Source: Saccharicrinis aurantiacus
GTDB lineage: Bacteria > Bacteroidota > Bacteroidia > Bacteroidales > Marinilabiliaceae
Length of the DNA stretch: 64,000 bases
Direction: 5' to 3'
Assembly: GCF_001660705.2 (NCBI RefSeq)
Contig: NZ_LYBV02000022.1
Span: 62,001 to 126,000 of the forward strand
Part shown: positions 1 through 9,441 of the stretch, in pieces
Position numbering within the stretch: position 1 is the stretch's first letter
How the letters are laid out: the number at the start of each line of letters is the position of its first letter
The notes under the pieces: generated by a model
The model's input: the letters and a program-made list of their open reading frames with translations, nothing else
The model's database searches: none
Told to the model about the DNA's origin: nothing
Position numbers and translations under genes: made by a program

Positions 1-182
1 ATAGAATCTGATAAATTTGAAATAACAAAATTCGATATATGCTAAATTAGGATTTGCTTACTCGCAGTATTCATTTAAATACAATGCATGCATTTGCTGT
101 GCTAAATTACATTTTTTCACTTTATAACCTCGTATTTTTTCATTTATTAAGCTCTGTAACCCTAAATAAACAAAGCTTTTTG

Positions 183-190
183 TACTTTTG
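183..190 (+). promoter_or_regulatory. -7 promoter box of the methyltransferase gene
   Basis: TACTTTTG matches the Bacteroidota -7 consensus TAnnTTTG. It lies 38 bp before the ATG at 228, inside the longer open frame that begins at 54, so transcription probably starts near 197 and the upstream ATG cannot be used. I see no good TTTG at -33. Confidence 0.6.
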
Positions 191-227
191 CGCCTCCACA
201 ATAAACAGTATACAAAACAAAATTAAT

Positions 228-932
228 ATGGCAGGTCAATTATATTTAATTCCTACAACTTTAGGTGATAGTACTATAGAGCGTGTAATTCCGAATGACA
301 TCATTGGTATGGTAAAAGAAATAAAGCATTTTATTGTTGAGGATGTTAGAACCACGCGTAGGTATTTAAAAAAACTTGATAGGTCAATAAATATTGATGA
401 GCTTACCTTTTACGTATTAAATAAGCGCACCACCGATAAAGAAAAAAGTAGTTTTCTGAATGCTGCAAAAGCCGGAAACGATATGGGTGTTATATCAGAA
501 GCAGGCTGCCCTGGCGTTGCCGATCCGGGTGCCGATATAGTTGCTACAGCACACTTCTTGGGCATCAAAGTAGTTCCTTTGGTTGGTCCATCATCTATCC
601 TGCTTGCCCTAATGGCTTCGGGTATGAACGGACAAAGCTTTGCCTTTAACGGATACATTCCCATTAAAACCGATGAACGAACTAAAAAAATCAAACAGCT
701 CGAAGGCCGTTCTCTCTCCGAAAACCAAACACAGTTATTTATCGAAGCACCTTTCCGTAACAACCAATTGCTTAAAGATATTTTGGCTACCTGCAAAGGC
801 AATACCCGCATTTGCATAGCCTGCGATATTACTTTAGAAACAGAATACGTTAAAACAAAAACTGCTAACCAGTGGAAAAAAGAAATACCAGAACTACACA
901 AACGACCTGCGCTATTTCTGCTTCACGCGTAA
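228..932 (+). CDS. SAM-dependent methyltransferase, RsmI/tetrapyrrole methylase family
   Basis: This 234-residue protein belongs to the tetrapyrrole methylase superfamily, which includes RsmI, the 16S rRNA C1402 ribose methyltransferase. The visible signatures are LIPTTLGD at the N-terminus, the glycine-rich SEAGCPGVADPGADIV loop and the VPLVGPSSILLALMASG segment, all parts of the SAM pocket. It is close to the family core length, but Bacteroidota often carry a second, shorter RsmI homologue whose substrate is not established, so I do not assign rsmI. The frame is open from 54, yet the start at 228 is preferred because the conserved domain begins there and a -7 promoter box lies at 183-190. 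It stands alone, followed by 800 bp without a gene. Confidence 0.85.
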   Translation: MAGQLYLIPTTLGDSTIERVIPNDIIGMVKEIKHFIVEDVRTTRRYLKKLDRSINIDELTFYVLNKRTTDKEKSSFLNAAKAGNDMGVISEAGCPGVADPGADIVATAHFLGIKVVPLVGPSSILLALMASGMNGQSFAFNGYIPIKTDERTKKIKQLEGRSLSENQTQLFIEAPFRNNQLLKDILATCKGNTRICIACDITLETEYVKTKTANQWKKEIPELHKRPALFLLHA

Positions 933-1731
933 CAGATATAAAATATACCCAAGTCCTAATCTGCAGTTGCGGATTAGGACTTCTTATTTAACCACAAACC
1001 TTTTAATTTTTCCAAAACCCTAAATATTTGGGGCTTCCCCTGCGGGTCGGGCAATCCGCTGTATCTTTGCTTCGCCAAAAAGGGCTCACAAAGGATGCCG
1101 CTCCTATCCCTAAGCCAACTGGGTTCGCAGTATGCATCAATAATAAACTCCCTTGCACATTCCACTGCCTCTCAAACAAGCCCAAGAAACAACTAACTAC
1201 ACAAGCGCGAAACAATGGTTCACCTATCAAAATATGCATCACACAAATGTTGATATCTTGAACCACTGGCGAAAAGTACCTCCTCCGAAATTTTGATGGT
1301 ATGCCTCACTGCCCAAAATACCAACAACATAAACGGGAAGGCTCAACCATGAGGCGAAAATGGTATCCCATAAATCTAGATGGTTCATATTCGCCGAAAA
1401 AATCGAAAAAACATTTTGTAAATACCATTTTGTCCGAAATTTAGTACTAAAACATGTCGGTAAAGGTAGTTTTAGCCACCCATACAGCCCATCTCCTATT
1501 ACACATTGCTACTTTTTTATTGATAATACCACATTACGCAAATGTAAAAGGTACTTACACCGCCACATCACTAGTTCAACATTTTGTTGGTGGGCTATCT
1601 ACACGAAAAATGCCTATTCCATACCTAATAATAAATTTAGTACCTTACTAACTATAGGGTTTATAATTCACTTTGAAATTATAGGAAACAGATTATCAAG
1701 CAATATAAAAACTCCTTAAAATTGAAATAAA
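933..1731. other. Gene-free stretch with one structured repeat
   Basis: About 800 bp without a convincing gene. Several short open frames exist on both strands (for example 1003-1266 minus and 1360-1719 plus), but none shows a recognisable domain or Bacteroidota-like composition. The recognisable content is the structured element at 1033-1116. The rest, including the region just before the reductase gene at 1732, shows no clear promoter box to me. Confidence 0.6.
1033..1116 (-). repeat. Structured intergenic element, copy 1
   Basis: Read on the minus strand, a left flank GGATAGGAGCGGCATCC (1093-1109) and a right flank ATACAGCGGATTGCCCG (1048-1064) enclose a short stem, CTTTG pairing with CAAAG. 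The same two flanks, with a different and much longer stem, occur at 32686-32810 on the plus strand. The matching flanks and non-matching stem suggest a dispersed structured DNA or RNA family. From memory, similar GGAT-rich hairpin elements are common between genes of Flavobacteria and relatives, but I cannot name the family. Confidence 0.55.
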
Positions 1732-2586
1732 ATGACTACACAAAAAATTGCAGTAACAACAGCAAGCGGAAATTTAGGAAGTACCATTATAAAACACCTA
1801 ATAAGCGAAATAGGTGCAGAAAATATAGTTGGTATAGCACGCACCCCTGAAAAAGCGAAATCACTTGGCGTTGAAATCAGAAAAGGAGATTATAACAATA
1901 AGGAAGATTTTACAGAAGCATTAAAAGGTATTGATGCTGTACTTCTGGTATCAGGTATGGATCATCCAGATAAACGTATTCAACAACATCGTAATGTAAT
2001 AGAAGCAGCCAAAAGCAATGGTGTAAAAAAAATAGTTTATACTAGTATATTCGGTGCCGAGGAAGGCAATGCTTTTAGCCCCATTGTGGCAAGTAACCGC
2101 CAAACAGAAGAGGATATACGAAACTCGGGCTTGCAATGGGCTATTGGGAGAAACGGTATTTATATTGAGCCTGATTTACAATATATAGATACTTATACCA
2201 AAGAAGGCGGTATAATCAACTGTTCTGGTGATGGACGATGTGGGTACACTTCGCGCCAAGAATTGGCTTTTGCTTATTTTAAAATGCTAATTAACGATAG
2301 CCTAATTGGTGGAACTTATAGTTTATTTGGAGAACCAATTTCTCAACAAGAACTAGCTAGTGCCATTAATAAGAACTTTGATACTAACTTGGTATACAAA
2401 AGCATTTCGGTTGCAGACTATGTTAATGACCGCAAAGAAGCCTTGGGCGAATTTATGGGCACAGTAATTGGCGGAATTTATGAAGGGATTAGAACTGGAA
2501 AATTTGATGGCATTTCCGACTATCAGAAAGTAACACAACGTAAACACAAATCAATTGATGAAATGATTCAAGAGTTTAAAAATTAA
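1732..2586 (+). CDS. NmrA-type NAD(P)H-binding oxidoreductase (QorB-like)
   Basis: This 284-residue protein is an atypical short-chain dehydrogenase of the NmrA/QorB type. A Rossmann fold starts at the N-terminus with TTASGNLGSTIIKHL, a variant of the GxxGxxG nucleotide-binding loop. It is followed by an acidic GDYNNKEDF strand end, a VLLVSG strand, and a VKKIVYTSIFGA segment. Homologues such as QorB reduce quinones with NADPH, while others act only as redox sensors, so the substrate is unknown. Its length is normal for the family. It is monocistronic and followed by a strong hairpin at 2610-2636. Confidence 0.8.
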   Translation: MTTQKIAVTTASGNLGSTIIKHLISEIGAENIVGIARTPEKAKSLGVEIRKGDYNNKEDFTEALKGIDAVLLVSGMDHPDKRIQQHRNVIEAAKSNGVKKIVYTSIFGAEEGNAFSPIVASNRQTEEDIRNSGLQWAIGRNGIYIEPDLQYIDTYTKEGGIINCSGDGRCGYTSRQELAFAYFKMLINDSLIGGTYSLFGEPISQQELASAINKNFDTNLVYKSISVADYVNDRKEALGEFMGTVIGGIYEGIRTGKFDGISDYQKVTQRKHKSIDEMIQEFKN

Positions 2587-2609
2587 ACTTTAATAAAATA
2601 CCTTGAGAA

Positions 2610-2636
2610 GAAGGAAAACTAATTTCCTTCTTTTTT
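2610..2636 (+). terminator. Rho-independent terminator after the NmrA-type gene
   Basis: GAAGGAAA (2610-2617) pairs with TTTCCTTC (2623-2630) around a 5-nt loop and is followed by six T residues. It sits between convergent genes, 24 bp after the plus-strand stop. Confidence 0.8.
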
Positions 2637-2647
2637 ATTATAACCAA

Positions 2648-3580
2648 TTAGTACATCAAATAAATAGAGCACAATATCAACATTACAAAAGAAGTAGCTG
2701 CATTAACCACAGCTGCTTTTTTTATATCCTGAAAAGTTATTTCTCTTTCGTTTTCTCCAATATAAGGCTTGTCTACTAGCTTTCCATGATATACATTCGG
2801 GCCTCCAAATCTACAATTTAAAATACCCGCTAAAGCTGATTCAGGGTAGCCGGCATTGGGACTTGCATGCTTATGTCCAAACTTAAATATGAAGCTAAAA
2901 CCTCTATAACTAAAAGATACAAGCACCATTAATAATGCAGTCAAACGTGCTGGTATATAGTTCGCAATATCATCAACTATGGCAGCAAACTTTCCAAAAT
3001 AAAAATAGCGCTCACTTTTATACCCAATCATAGAGTCAAGCGTATTAATCATCTTGTAAGCAAACATTGCCGGTATACCGCCAATCGCATAATAAAACAT
3101 TGGTGCTATTACTCCATCGCTAAGGTTTTCGGCTAAAGTTTCAAGAACAGCAGTGCGAATTTCTTGCGCACTTAATTGGCTGGTATCTCTTCCTACTATA
3201 TAGCTTAGCTGCTTTCTACCCGCTTCTAAACCTTCCAACTCCAACACAGAGTTTACTTTTAAACCTTCCTTAATTAAAGTATGATTAGCTAAGCCATAAA
3301 AAACAAACACCGATACTATTACAAGACTAGCTATTGCATGCTGTGCCGAAAACTCTGCTATGAAATAAAAAGCTCCATAACTCAATCCAATTAATAAACT
3401 TGTTAATACTGCTCCCTTGGCAAATCTATTCTTTTTAGTATTGAGCTTCTTCTCACCGAAAGCAATACAGTTTCCAAATAGTTTTATAGGATGAGGCCAT
3501 GAATAGGGATCTCCAATAATAGCATCTAGTATAAAACCTATTAATAAGGCGAGTAAAGTGATATATTCTGTAGACATCAT
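2648..3580 (-). CDS. cbiB: Adenosylcobinamide-phosphate synthase (CbiB/CobD type)
   Basis: This 310-residue integral membrane protein attaches aminopropanol (or its phosphate) to adenosylcobyric acid, giving adenosylcobinamide (phosphate) in the late cobalamin pathway. The family signature FILDAIIGDPYSWPHPIKLFG is at residues 15-36, with GYPESALAG near residue 240. Four or more hydrophobic segments are visible, and the length matches CbiB. Its start overlaps the stop of the upstream aminotransferase gene by 4 bp (ATGA), which implies translational coupling. No other cobalamin gene and no obvious cobalamin riboswitch is seen here, so the rest of the pathway must lie elsewhere or the cell uses imported precursors. 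Confidence 0.92.
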   Translation of the reverse strand: MMSTEYITLLALLIGFILDAIIGDPYSWPHPIKLFGNCIAFGEKKLNTKKNRFAKGAVLTSLLIGLSYGAFYFIAEFSAQHAIASLVIVSVFVFYGLANHTLIKEGLKVNSVLELEGLEAGRKQLSYIVGRDTSQLSAQEIRTAVLETLAENLSDGVIAPMFYYAIGGIPAMFAYKMINTLDSMIGYKSERYFYFGKFAAIVDDIANYIPARLTALLMVLVSFSYRGFSFIFKFGHKHASPNAGYPESALAGILNCRFGGPNVYHGKLVDKPYIGENEREITFQDIKKAAVVNAATSFVMLILCSIYLMY

Positions 3581-4599
3581 TTGCTTACAAATTCTTTAAT
3601 GGCATTAGCGCATTGGATATTATAATCTTCTCCTTGAATTGCCAATCTGAAATAAGACGCATCAAGTCCTTCGAAATTTGAAGCTTCACGTATTAAAAAT
3701 CCGTAATTACTGATTAAGTACCTCTGCAAATCAGCAGCCTTATGATTGATCAGCTTACATAAAAAGTAATTGGTTTCCGATGGAATTACTTCTATGCCAT
3801 CAATTGCGTTAACCGTATTTTGAAATTGAAGTGATTCTTTTTTTAATTCTTTAGTATCAATTGTAAAGTCATCAAGATGATTAAAAATATAACTACCTGC
3901 ATCAAGCGCTATACTATTAACACTCCATGGCATTCTATAAGCGGCAACCTTATCTCTGAGAGCTTCATTTGCAATAAAGTAGCCCAATCGTAAACCAGGA
4001 ATAACACATTGCTTAGTCATTGATTTTACTATAATTACATTATCATATTGAGAGATTAAACTAATTGCAGAACTAAATTTATTACAAACCTCAGCATAAG
4101 CTTCATCAATAACAAAAACCTTTTCCTTATTTTCCTTTAGTAATTCTTCAATGGTATGTATTTGCAGTACTTTACCATCTGGGTTATTAGGATTACCAAT
4201 CCAAACCAAATTTGCATCAGAATCTTTTACCTTATCTAAATCTGCACTTCTAATTGTTTCAATTGAATGTTTATATAATAGAGGTGCATCATTATACTCT
4301 GAAAACGAAGGAATAACAATTAACGACTTCTGACAACTAAAAGCATGTGCAATTAAATAAAATGCTTCAGTTGCACCGTTAGTGATACAAACTGAATTAT
4401 GAGTTAATCCATATGAATTGGCGACAATTTGCTGCAAATTAATAGCATCAACAACAGGGTAGTTAATTACATTATGTATTGTACTTTCAAGGTAAACTGA
4501 TAAATTAGTATTTAAACCTCTATACCAAATATTGGAACTAAAGTCTTTCTGAATTGGCTCCTTTATATTAAAGTGTGAATTGCCATGTCCGTTGAGCAT
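3577..4599 (-). CDS. cobD: PLP-dependent aminotransferase, likely threonine-phosphate decarboxylase (CobD-like)
   Basis: A 340-residue fold-type I PLP enzyme of the histidinol-phosphate aminotransferase family. Visible motifs are TNGATEAFYLIAHAF (phosphate-binding region), WIGNPNNPDG, FVIDEAYAEV (Asp near the PLP ring nitrogen) and SMTKQCVIPGLRLGY with the Schiff-base lysine. The sequence alone would also fit HisC. Overlap with cbiB favours the CobD role, making aminopropanol phosphate from L-threonine phosphate for the cobalamin nucleotide loop. Expression probably starts at the -7 box at 4632-4639. Confidence 0.8.
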   Translation of the reverse strand: MLNGHGNSHFNIKEPIQKDFSSNIWYRGLNTNLSVYLESTIHNVINYPVVDAINLQQIVANSYGLTHNSVCITNGATEAFYLIAHAFSCQKSLIVIPSFSEYNDAPLLYKHSIETIRSADLDKVKDSDANLVWIGNPNNPDGKVLQIHTIEELLKENKEKVFVIDEAYAEVCNKFSSAISLISQYDNVIIVKSMTKQCVIPGLRLGYFIANEALRDKVAAYRMPWSVNSIALDAGSYIFNHLDDFTIDTKELKKESLQFQNTVNAIDGIEVIPSETNYFLCKLINHKAADLQRYLISNYGFLIREASNFEGLDASYFRLAIQGEDYNIQCANAIKEFVSK

Positions 4600-4631
4600 T
4601 TTGTAATCTTAGTAGTGATTAATAAGGGCCA

Positions 4632-4639
4632 CAAAAATA
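4632..4639 (-). promoter_or_regulatory. -7 promoter box of the cobD-cbiB operon
   Basis: The minus strand reads TATTTTTG, matching TAnnTTTG, 33 bp before the cobD start. A perfect 12-bp palindrome, CAGTAATTACTG, lies just upstream at 4662-4673 and could be an operator. No recognisable -33 TTTG is present. Confidence 0.5.
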
Positions 4640-4801
4640 TACTTTTATATTGTTAATGACACAGTAATTACTGAAATATAATTGTCCCTATTTTGTAACA
4701 ATAAGGATAAATACCAATAATAAATCCAATTAGTATCTATCATAATTTTATTTACTAAATCATTTTTCATATATTCGCAACAAACTCACACCAAATGCAA
4801 C

Positions 4802-6085
4802 ATGCTGTCTAAGAAAAAAACTCGTTTCCCAAAGAAACGCCCTATTAAACTATTGGAATATATTCTAAACATAATAGACACCGATAGTATGACTAGATAT
4901 TTTGTAGCCATATGCTTTGCTGTTTCTGTATTATCTACATTTATAAACATTGCTCTAGACTTACCTCCTAGCTTTACATATATAACTGTAGGGTTCTCTT
5001 TTTTTTATGGAATACTATTATTAATATGCAAAAATAACTCAAGTTCAAGACTATGCAAACCTCTAATTATATTATCAGTTTTTAGTGCCATAAATATAGT
5101 ATGGTTTACAAATGGTGGCAGCTTAGGCCCTACCGTAATTATATTTCAGGCTATTCTTCCAATCTTTCTATTTATTATAAAAATAAAAAACAAAGGACTT
5201 ATTGTGGTGCTGGCATGGTTAAATATATGTGCACTATTCATTATTGAACTAATCTACCCTGAAACTATTGTTGGATATTCAAATATGACTTTCCGTTTTT
5301 ATGATGTATTTATAGTTTTTATAATATTCCTACTTATTGAGATACCGATACTATACCTTATTAAAGAACATCTCATAAATGAAAAAGAGAAAGCAAAAAG
5401 ATCAGAGAAAATCATCTCTTCTTTTCTTGCCAATATGAGTCATGAAATTAGAACGCCAATGCATGCTATTATAGGGTTTTCTGATATTTTAATGGATGAC
5501 AATATCGATAAATCTACTCAAAACCTTTATCAAAATTTAATTAAAGATAATGGGAATAAACTCCTCAGAATAATTAACAACATGGTAGAGGCCTCTAAAC
5601 TTGAATCAAATTCGATAAACGTTCATAAAAAATCGTTCCTGATTAAAAGTACTTTTGATAGATTAAGGCAAAAGCATCTATCTCAGATACCAGTTAACAA
5701 AACAGTCACAATTGGTTATAAACTACAAAAGGAGAATATTCTCATAGAATCAGATGAAAGTATAATATTTCAGATATTATCAAACCTTATTTACAATGCA
5801 GTAAAGTACACTGAAAAAGGCCATGTGGAATATGGTTTAATAGAAGAAGAAAACAATTTCAGACTATATGTTTCTGATGATGGCAAAGGAATTTCTGAAG
5901 AAGCTAAAAAAAGGGTTTTCGACCGTTTCTCTATTGATGAAACCATTCATATCAATACCAATGATGGGGTTGGTTTAGGTTTAGCTATTTGCAATGGACT
6001 TACTACTTTATTGAATGGAAAAATAGAACTAGACTCATCTCCTGAAAAGGGAAGTACTTTTTACATAGTCCTAGATAAGGAATAA
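4802..6085 (+). CDS. Membrane sensor histidine kinase
   Basis: This 427-residue protein has six hydrophobic segments between about residues 30 and 188 and then a short linker. Next come a HisKA dimerisation domain with the phospho-acceptor His214 in MSHEIRTPMHAIIGFSD and a HATPase_c domain. The N box is SNLIYNAVKYTEKG, the G1 box DDGKGISEEAKKRVFDRF and the G2 box GVGLGLAICNGL. There is no receiver domain and no adjacent response regulator, so its partner is encoded elsewhere. The membrane part lacks a periplasmic sensor loop, as in kinases that sense through their membrane helices. The signal is unknown. The start at 4802 follows a weak TATATTCG box. Confidence 0.9.
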   Translation: MLSKKKTRFPKKRPIKLLEYILNIIDTDSMTRYFVAICFAVSVLSTFINIALDLPPSFTYITVGFSFFYGILLLICKNNSSSRLCKPLIILSVFSAINIVWFTNGGSLGPTVIIFQAILPIFLFIIKIKNKGLIVVLAWLNICALFIIELIYPETIVGYSNMTFRFYDVFIVFIIFLLIEIPILYLIKEHLINEKEKAKRSEKIISSFLANMSHEIRTPMHAIIGFSDILMDDNIDKSTQNLYQNLIKDNGNKLLRIINNMVEASKLESNSINVHKKSFLIKSTFDRLRQKHLSQIPVNKTVTIGYKLQKENILIESDESIIFQILSNLIYNAVKYTEKGHVEYGLIEEENNFRLYVSDDGKGISEEAKKRVFDRFSIDETIHINTNDGVGLGLAICNGLTTLLNGKIELDSSPEKGSTFYIVLDKE

Positions 6086-6174
6086 ATTTTTCAATCCTGT
6101 TAAAATAATATTTGCAGTAGCAACAACATTTTTTGCATTGTGCTGTTTAGATAAAAACACTTAAAGATAAACAA

Positions 6175-6687
6175 ATGAATAAGAATAATATTGACGTAAC
6201 TTTTGCCGGAAACCCGGTAACTTTAGTTGGAAACGAAATAAAAGTAGGCGATGTAGCTCCAGATTTTACTGTATTAAAAGGGGACTTAACACCTGCTAAA
6301 TTATCAGATTATAAAGGGAAAGTAGTTGTATTAACAGTATATCCATCTATTGATACAGGAGTTTGTGCTGCTCAAAATCGCAAATTTAATGTTGCTGCAA
6401 ACGAATTAGAAGATACTGTGGTACTTTCTATTTCTTGCGATTTACCATTTGCACAATCAAGATTCTGCGGTGCCGAAGGCCTAGAGAACATTATCACTCT
6501 GTCTGATCATAAAGATTTAGATTTTGGTGCTAAATATGGTTTTGTTGTAGAGGAACTACGTTTACTAGCCAGAGGTGGTGTGGTTGTAGATAAAGATGGT
6601 GTTGTAAAATACGTTGAGTATGTATCAGAGATAACTGATGAACCTAATTTTGATAAAACTTTAGAAGTTGTAAAATCACTTTTATAA
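6175..6687 (+). CDS. tpx: Thiol peroxidase Tpx (2-Cys peroxiredoxin)
   Basis: A 170-residue atypical 2-Cys peroxiredoxin that reduces hydroperoxides using thioredoxin. The peroxidatic cysteine is Cys64 in PSIDTGVCAAQ and the resolving cysteine is Cys98 in SRFCGAEG. The N-terminal TFAGNPVTLVGN and the ARGGVVVDKDG segment are typical of Tpx, as is the length. It lies 89 bp after the histidine kinase gene with its own leader, so it is probably transcribed separately. It ends at a bidirectional hairpin shared with the convergent symporter gene. Confidence 0.95.
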   Translation: MNKNNIDVTFAGNPVTLVGNEIKVGDVAPDFTVLKGDLTPAKLSDYKGKVVVLTVYPSIDTGVCAAQNRKFNVAANELEDTVVLSISCDLPFAQSRFCGAEGLENIITLSDHKDLDFGAKYGFVVEELRLLARGGVVVDKDGVVKYVEYVSEITDEPNFDKTLEVVKSLL

Positions 6688-6712
6688 AACCTAAAGACTC
6701 GATAAAATATCA

Positions 6713-6747
6713 AGCTCTTTCTCCTAATTTGGAGAAGGAGCTTTTTT
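6713..6747. terminator. Bidirectional terminator between tpx and the symporter
   Basis: AGCTCTTTCTCC (6713-6724) pairs with GGAGAAGGAGCT (6731-6742), with one G-T pair, and is followed by a T run on the plus strand. The hairpin overlaps the last codon of the convergent symporter gene. Confidence 0.75.
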
Positions 6748-8121
6748 ATTATCAACAAGCAAGCAAACTGTTGCATCTCCTGTAACATTAACCACTGTAC
6801 GCATCATATCAAGAATACGGTCCACTGGTAATATTATAGCAATCCAAGCAGGATTTAGCCCTACTGACTCAAGCACAACCATAAGCATAACCAATCCGGC
6901 ACTAGGTATTGCAGCTGAGCCAATACTTGCCAAAGTTGCTGTTAGCACAACCGCCATTTGCTGTCCCAAGCTTAAATCAATCATATGAATTTGGGCTAAA
7001 AATATTACCGCAATCGCTTGGTACAAACTTGTTCCATCCATATTAATAGTAGCACCAATGGGTAAAACAAAACTTGCTGTTCTTTTATCCACTTTCAAGT
7101 TATCTTCTACACACTCTAATGTGACTGGCAAAGTTGCCGCACTTGAACTAGTTGAAAATGCTAAGGCTTGCGCAGGACTAATACCAACAAAGAAATCTTT
7201 AAACTTGAATGAGCCCCTTAGTAGTTTTAACAAGCTTGGATAAAGAATAAAGGCCATAATAAATAAACCTCCTGACACAGTTAATGAATACCATGTTAAA
7301 CCTTTGAATAACTCTAAAACTTTTGATGGATCATCGCCAGCAATATCATTTACAACACCTGCCATTAGCGCAAAAACAAAAAGAGGAGATGCTTTCATTA
7401 CAAAGTCAATCATTTTAACAAATGCTTCTGTTACCCCCTCTACTAAACTAATTACAGGTTTCGCTTTTTCCTTATCAATGTACAATAAGGCCACACCAAA
7501 AAAGATGGCAAAAAAGATGATTTGCAGCATAGATCCATTCCCAGATAAGGAATTAAATATATTAACTGGTATAATATCTACCAGTGGTTGAAGAGGACCT
7601 GATTCTTCATTAAGACGATTCTTAAATTTTTCATCTAACTCTTTATCTATGGAATTTTCTACTTGCCTTTTATCAAACAAATATGCTTTATAAACCTCAT
7701 TATTCACTAAAGATTTATTCTCTATTATTTCAATTCCATTTTCATTGGCCCACCCTTCATAGGCAATTCTATTTTCTACTCTAACGTCTTCTGATAAGGT
7801 TTTTCCTGGTGAAAATACATTAACTAATATCAAACCTACTGACACTGCAGTTATTGTAGTAATTAAATAAAAACCGAGAGTCTTCACCCCCATTTTTCCT
7901 AAATCCTTGGGATTTCCAAGACCAACAATACCTCCTATGACCGAAAACAATATCAAAGGAATGGCTATTAATTTTAATAATGCAATAAAAATATCTCCCC
8001 AAGGAGAAATCCAGTTATTGGTAAAAGAACTCCACCCCATGTAGCTTGACAAAACAGCCCATATAATTCCGAAAATGAGTGCAACAATAATTTTAATATA
8101 TAGAGGAATACTTTTTAGCAT
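6724..8121 (-). CDS. Dicarboxylate/amino acid:cation symporter (DAACS, GltP-like)
   Basis: This 465-residue inner-membrane transporter belongs to the glutamate/dicarboxylate:Na+ or H+ symporter family. Hallmarks are the serine-rich re-entrant loop FSTSSSAATLPVTLECVE (about residue 330), the FVLPIGATINMDGTSLYQA helix with the NMDGT cation site, and SIGSAAIPSAGLVML for the second hairpin. Residues 110-190 hold a longer hydrophilic insertion between helices 3 and 4 than in short bacterial GltP, which is common in Bacteroidota members. The substrate (glutamate, aspartate or C4-dicarboxylates) cannot be decided. It lies 79 bp downstream of aroC, beyond the aroC terminator. Confidence 0.92.
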   Translation of the reverse strand: MLKSIPLYIKIIVALIFGIIWAVLSSYMGWSSFTNNWISPWGDIFIALLKLIAIPLILFSVIGGIVGLGNPKDLGKMGVKTLGFYLITTITAVSVGLILVNVFSPGKTLSEDVRVENRIAYEGWANENGIEIIENKSLVNNEVYKAYLFDKRQVENSIDKELDEKFKNRLNEESGPLQPLVDIIPVNIFNSLSGNGSMLQIIFFAIFFGVALLYIDKEKAKPVISLVEGVTEAFVKMIDFVMKASPLFVFALMAGVVNDIAGDDPSKVLELFKGLTWYSLTVSGGLFIMAFILYPSLLKLLRGSFKFKDFFVGISPAQALAFSTSSSAATLPVTLECVEDNLKVDKRTASFVLPIGATINMDGTSLYQAIAVIFLAQIHMIDLSLGQQMAVVLTATLASIGSAAIPSAGLVMLMVVLESVGLNPAWIAIILPVDRILDMMRTVVNVTGDATVCLLVDNKKAPSPN

Positions 8122-8153
8122 TTAAAAGAATTAGAAGATGAATAATTATAATG

Positions 8154-8180
8154 AAAAAAGCCTACTATAAAGTAGGCTTT
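8154..8180 (-). terminator. Terminator after aroC
   Basis: On the minus strand AGCCTACT and AGTAGGCT form an 8-bp stem (8171-8178 and 8059+100=8159-8166) with an ATAA-type tetraloop, followed by a T run. It sits 21 bp after the aroC stop. Confidence 0.8.
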
Positions 8181-8200
8181 GCAAAAGTATAATAAATTAA

Positions 8201-9277
8201 TTATTGATACATCTTATTGAGATAAATCATATCAACCATTACCATAGCTGCCATAGCTTCAACTATTGGCACAGCACGTGGCAATACACACGGATCATGT
8301 CTTCCCTTAACCGTAGACACAATCTCCTCTCCTTGTTTATTTACGGTATTTTGTTCTTTCAAAATTGTTGCAATCGGCTTAAAAGCAACATTCATATAGA
8401 TATCTTCACCATTGGTAATTCCACCTTGAACTCCTCCTGAACGGTTTGTTTTGGTTCTTACTTCATCAGCATCCATAATAAACTCATCATTATGCTGTGA
8501 TCCTTTCATTTCAGCAGCCTTGAAACCCATCCCGTAATCAAAACCCTTTACAGCATTAATTCCTAGCATAGCTTTACCCATTTCTGCATGAAATTTATCA
8601 AAAACAGGTTCTCCAAGTCCAACTGGTGAATTCTTAATTACACAACTAATTACTCCACCAACAGAATCCTTATCTTGTCGTACTTTATCAATATACTCAA
8701 TCATTTGCTCTGCAACCTCAGCATCAGGGCATCGCACAATATTATCCTCAGTTTTAGATAAATCAAGTTCTGTATATGGTTTCTCAAGTTTCAGTGTACC
8801 TACCTGAGATGTATATGCTGATATTTCAACATCATAACTTTTTAGAACCAATTTAGCTATTGCACCAGCAACAACTCGTGCAATGGTTTCACGTGCAGAA
8901 GATCTACCTCCCCCACGGTGGTCTCTAATTCCATATTTCTGCTGATAAGTATAATCTGCATGAGAAGGACGGTATACATCTTTTATGTTTCCATAATCCT
9001 TAGAGCGTTGATCCGCATTCCAGATAACAAAACCAATTGGAGTTCCGGTTGCTTTGCCATCTAATATACCGGAAAGAATTTCTACTTTATCTTTTTCATC
9101 TCTAGGTGTAGTAATCGCACTCTGTCCTGGTCTGCGACGATTTAATTCTGCTTGAATAAAATCAAGATCGATATCGATTCCAGGCTTCACACCTTCTATA
9201 ACACCACCTACAGCTTTTCCATGAGACTCACCAAAAGAAGTGAGTTTAAAAAATTGTCCAAATGAATTTCCGGCCAT
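8201..9277 (-). CDS. aroC: Chorismate synthase
   Basis: This 358-residue enzyme makes chorismate from EPSP, the last shikimate-pathway step, using reduced FMN. The three family signatures are visible: [18 protein letters not shown] near the N-terminus, [18 protein letters not shown] near residue 120, and [14 protein letters not shown] near residue 280. The length is normal. It is monocistronic, with a -7 box at 9334-9341 and a terminator at 8154-8180. Confidence 0.98.
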   Translation of the reverse strand: MAGNSFGQFFKLTSFGESHGKAVGGVIEGVKPGIDIDLDFIQAELNRRRPGQSAITTPRDEKDKVEILSGILDGKATGTPIGFVIWNADQRSKDYGNIKDVYRPSHADYTYQQKYGIRDHRGGGRSSARETIARVVAGAIAKLVLKSYDVEISAYTSQVGTLKLEKPYTELDLSKTEDNIVRCPDAEVAEQMIEYIDKVRQDKDSVGGVISCVIKNSPVGLGEPVFDKFHAEMGKAMLGINAVKGFDYGMGFKAAEMKGSQHNDEFIMDADEVRTKTNRSGGVQGGITNGEDIYMNVAFKPIATILKEQNTVNKQGEEIVSTVKGRHDPCVLPRAVPIVEAMAAMVMVDMIYLNKMYQ

Positions 9278-9333
9278 CAGTTATTTCTTTTAATAATTTG
9301 TATCAGTATAACTACTGTATATGATTAATGTCA

Positions 9334-9341
9334 CAAAAATA
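9334..9341 (-). promoter_or_regulatory. -7 promoter box of aroC
   Basis: The minus strand reads TATTTTTG, matching TAnnTTTG, 57 bp before the aroC start codon. No clear -33 element is visible. Confidence 0.55.
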
Positions 9342-9393
9342 GAAAAGAATTTGGGATTACCCCTAAGTAAGAGACATTAGCTTACTATAAACA

Positions 9394-9422
9394 AAAAAAG
9401 AGTGCATAAGCACCCTTTTTTT
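9394..9422 (-). terminator. Terminator after slyD
   Basis: Minus-strand AAAGGGTGC and GCACTCTTT form a 9-bp stem with one G-T pair around a 4-nt loop, followed by seven T residues. It lies 20 bp after the slyD stop and isolates slyD from aroC. Confidence 0.8.
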
Positions 9423-9441
9423 ATATCATTTTATGTATGAA

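Noticed and set aside
54-227. Longer start for the first methyltransferase gene
   Set aside because: The extra 58 residues are hydrophobic/low-complexity with no homologous pattern and lie over the -7 promoter box at 183-190.
1003-1266. Open frames across the copy-1 structured element
   Set aside because: They run through the hairpin repeat and read no recognisable protein. Coding is unlikely.
4600-4801. Possible cobalamin riboswitch before cobD
   Set aside because: The leader after the -7 box is only about 25 nt and shows no B12-box-like sequence.
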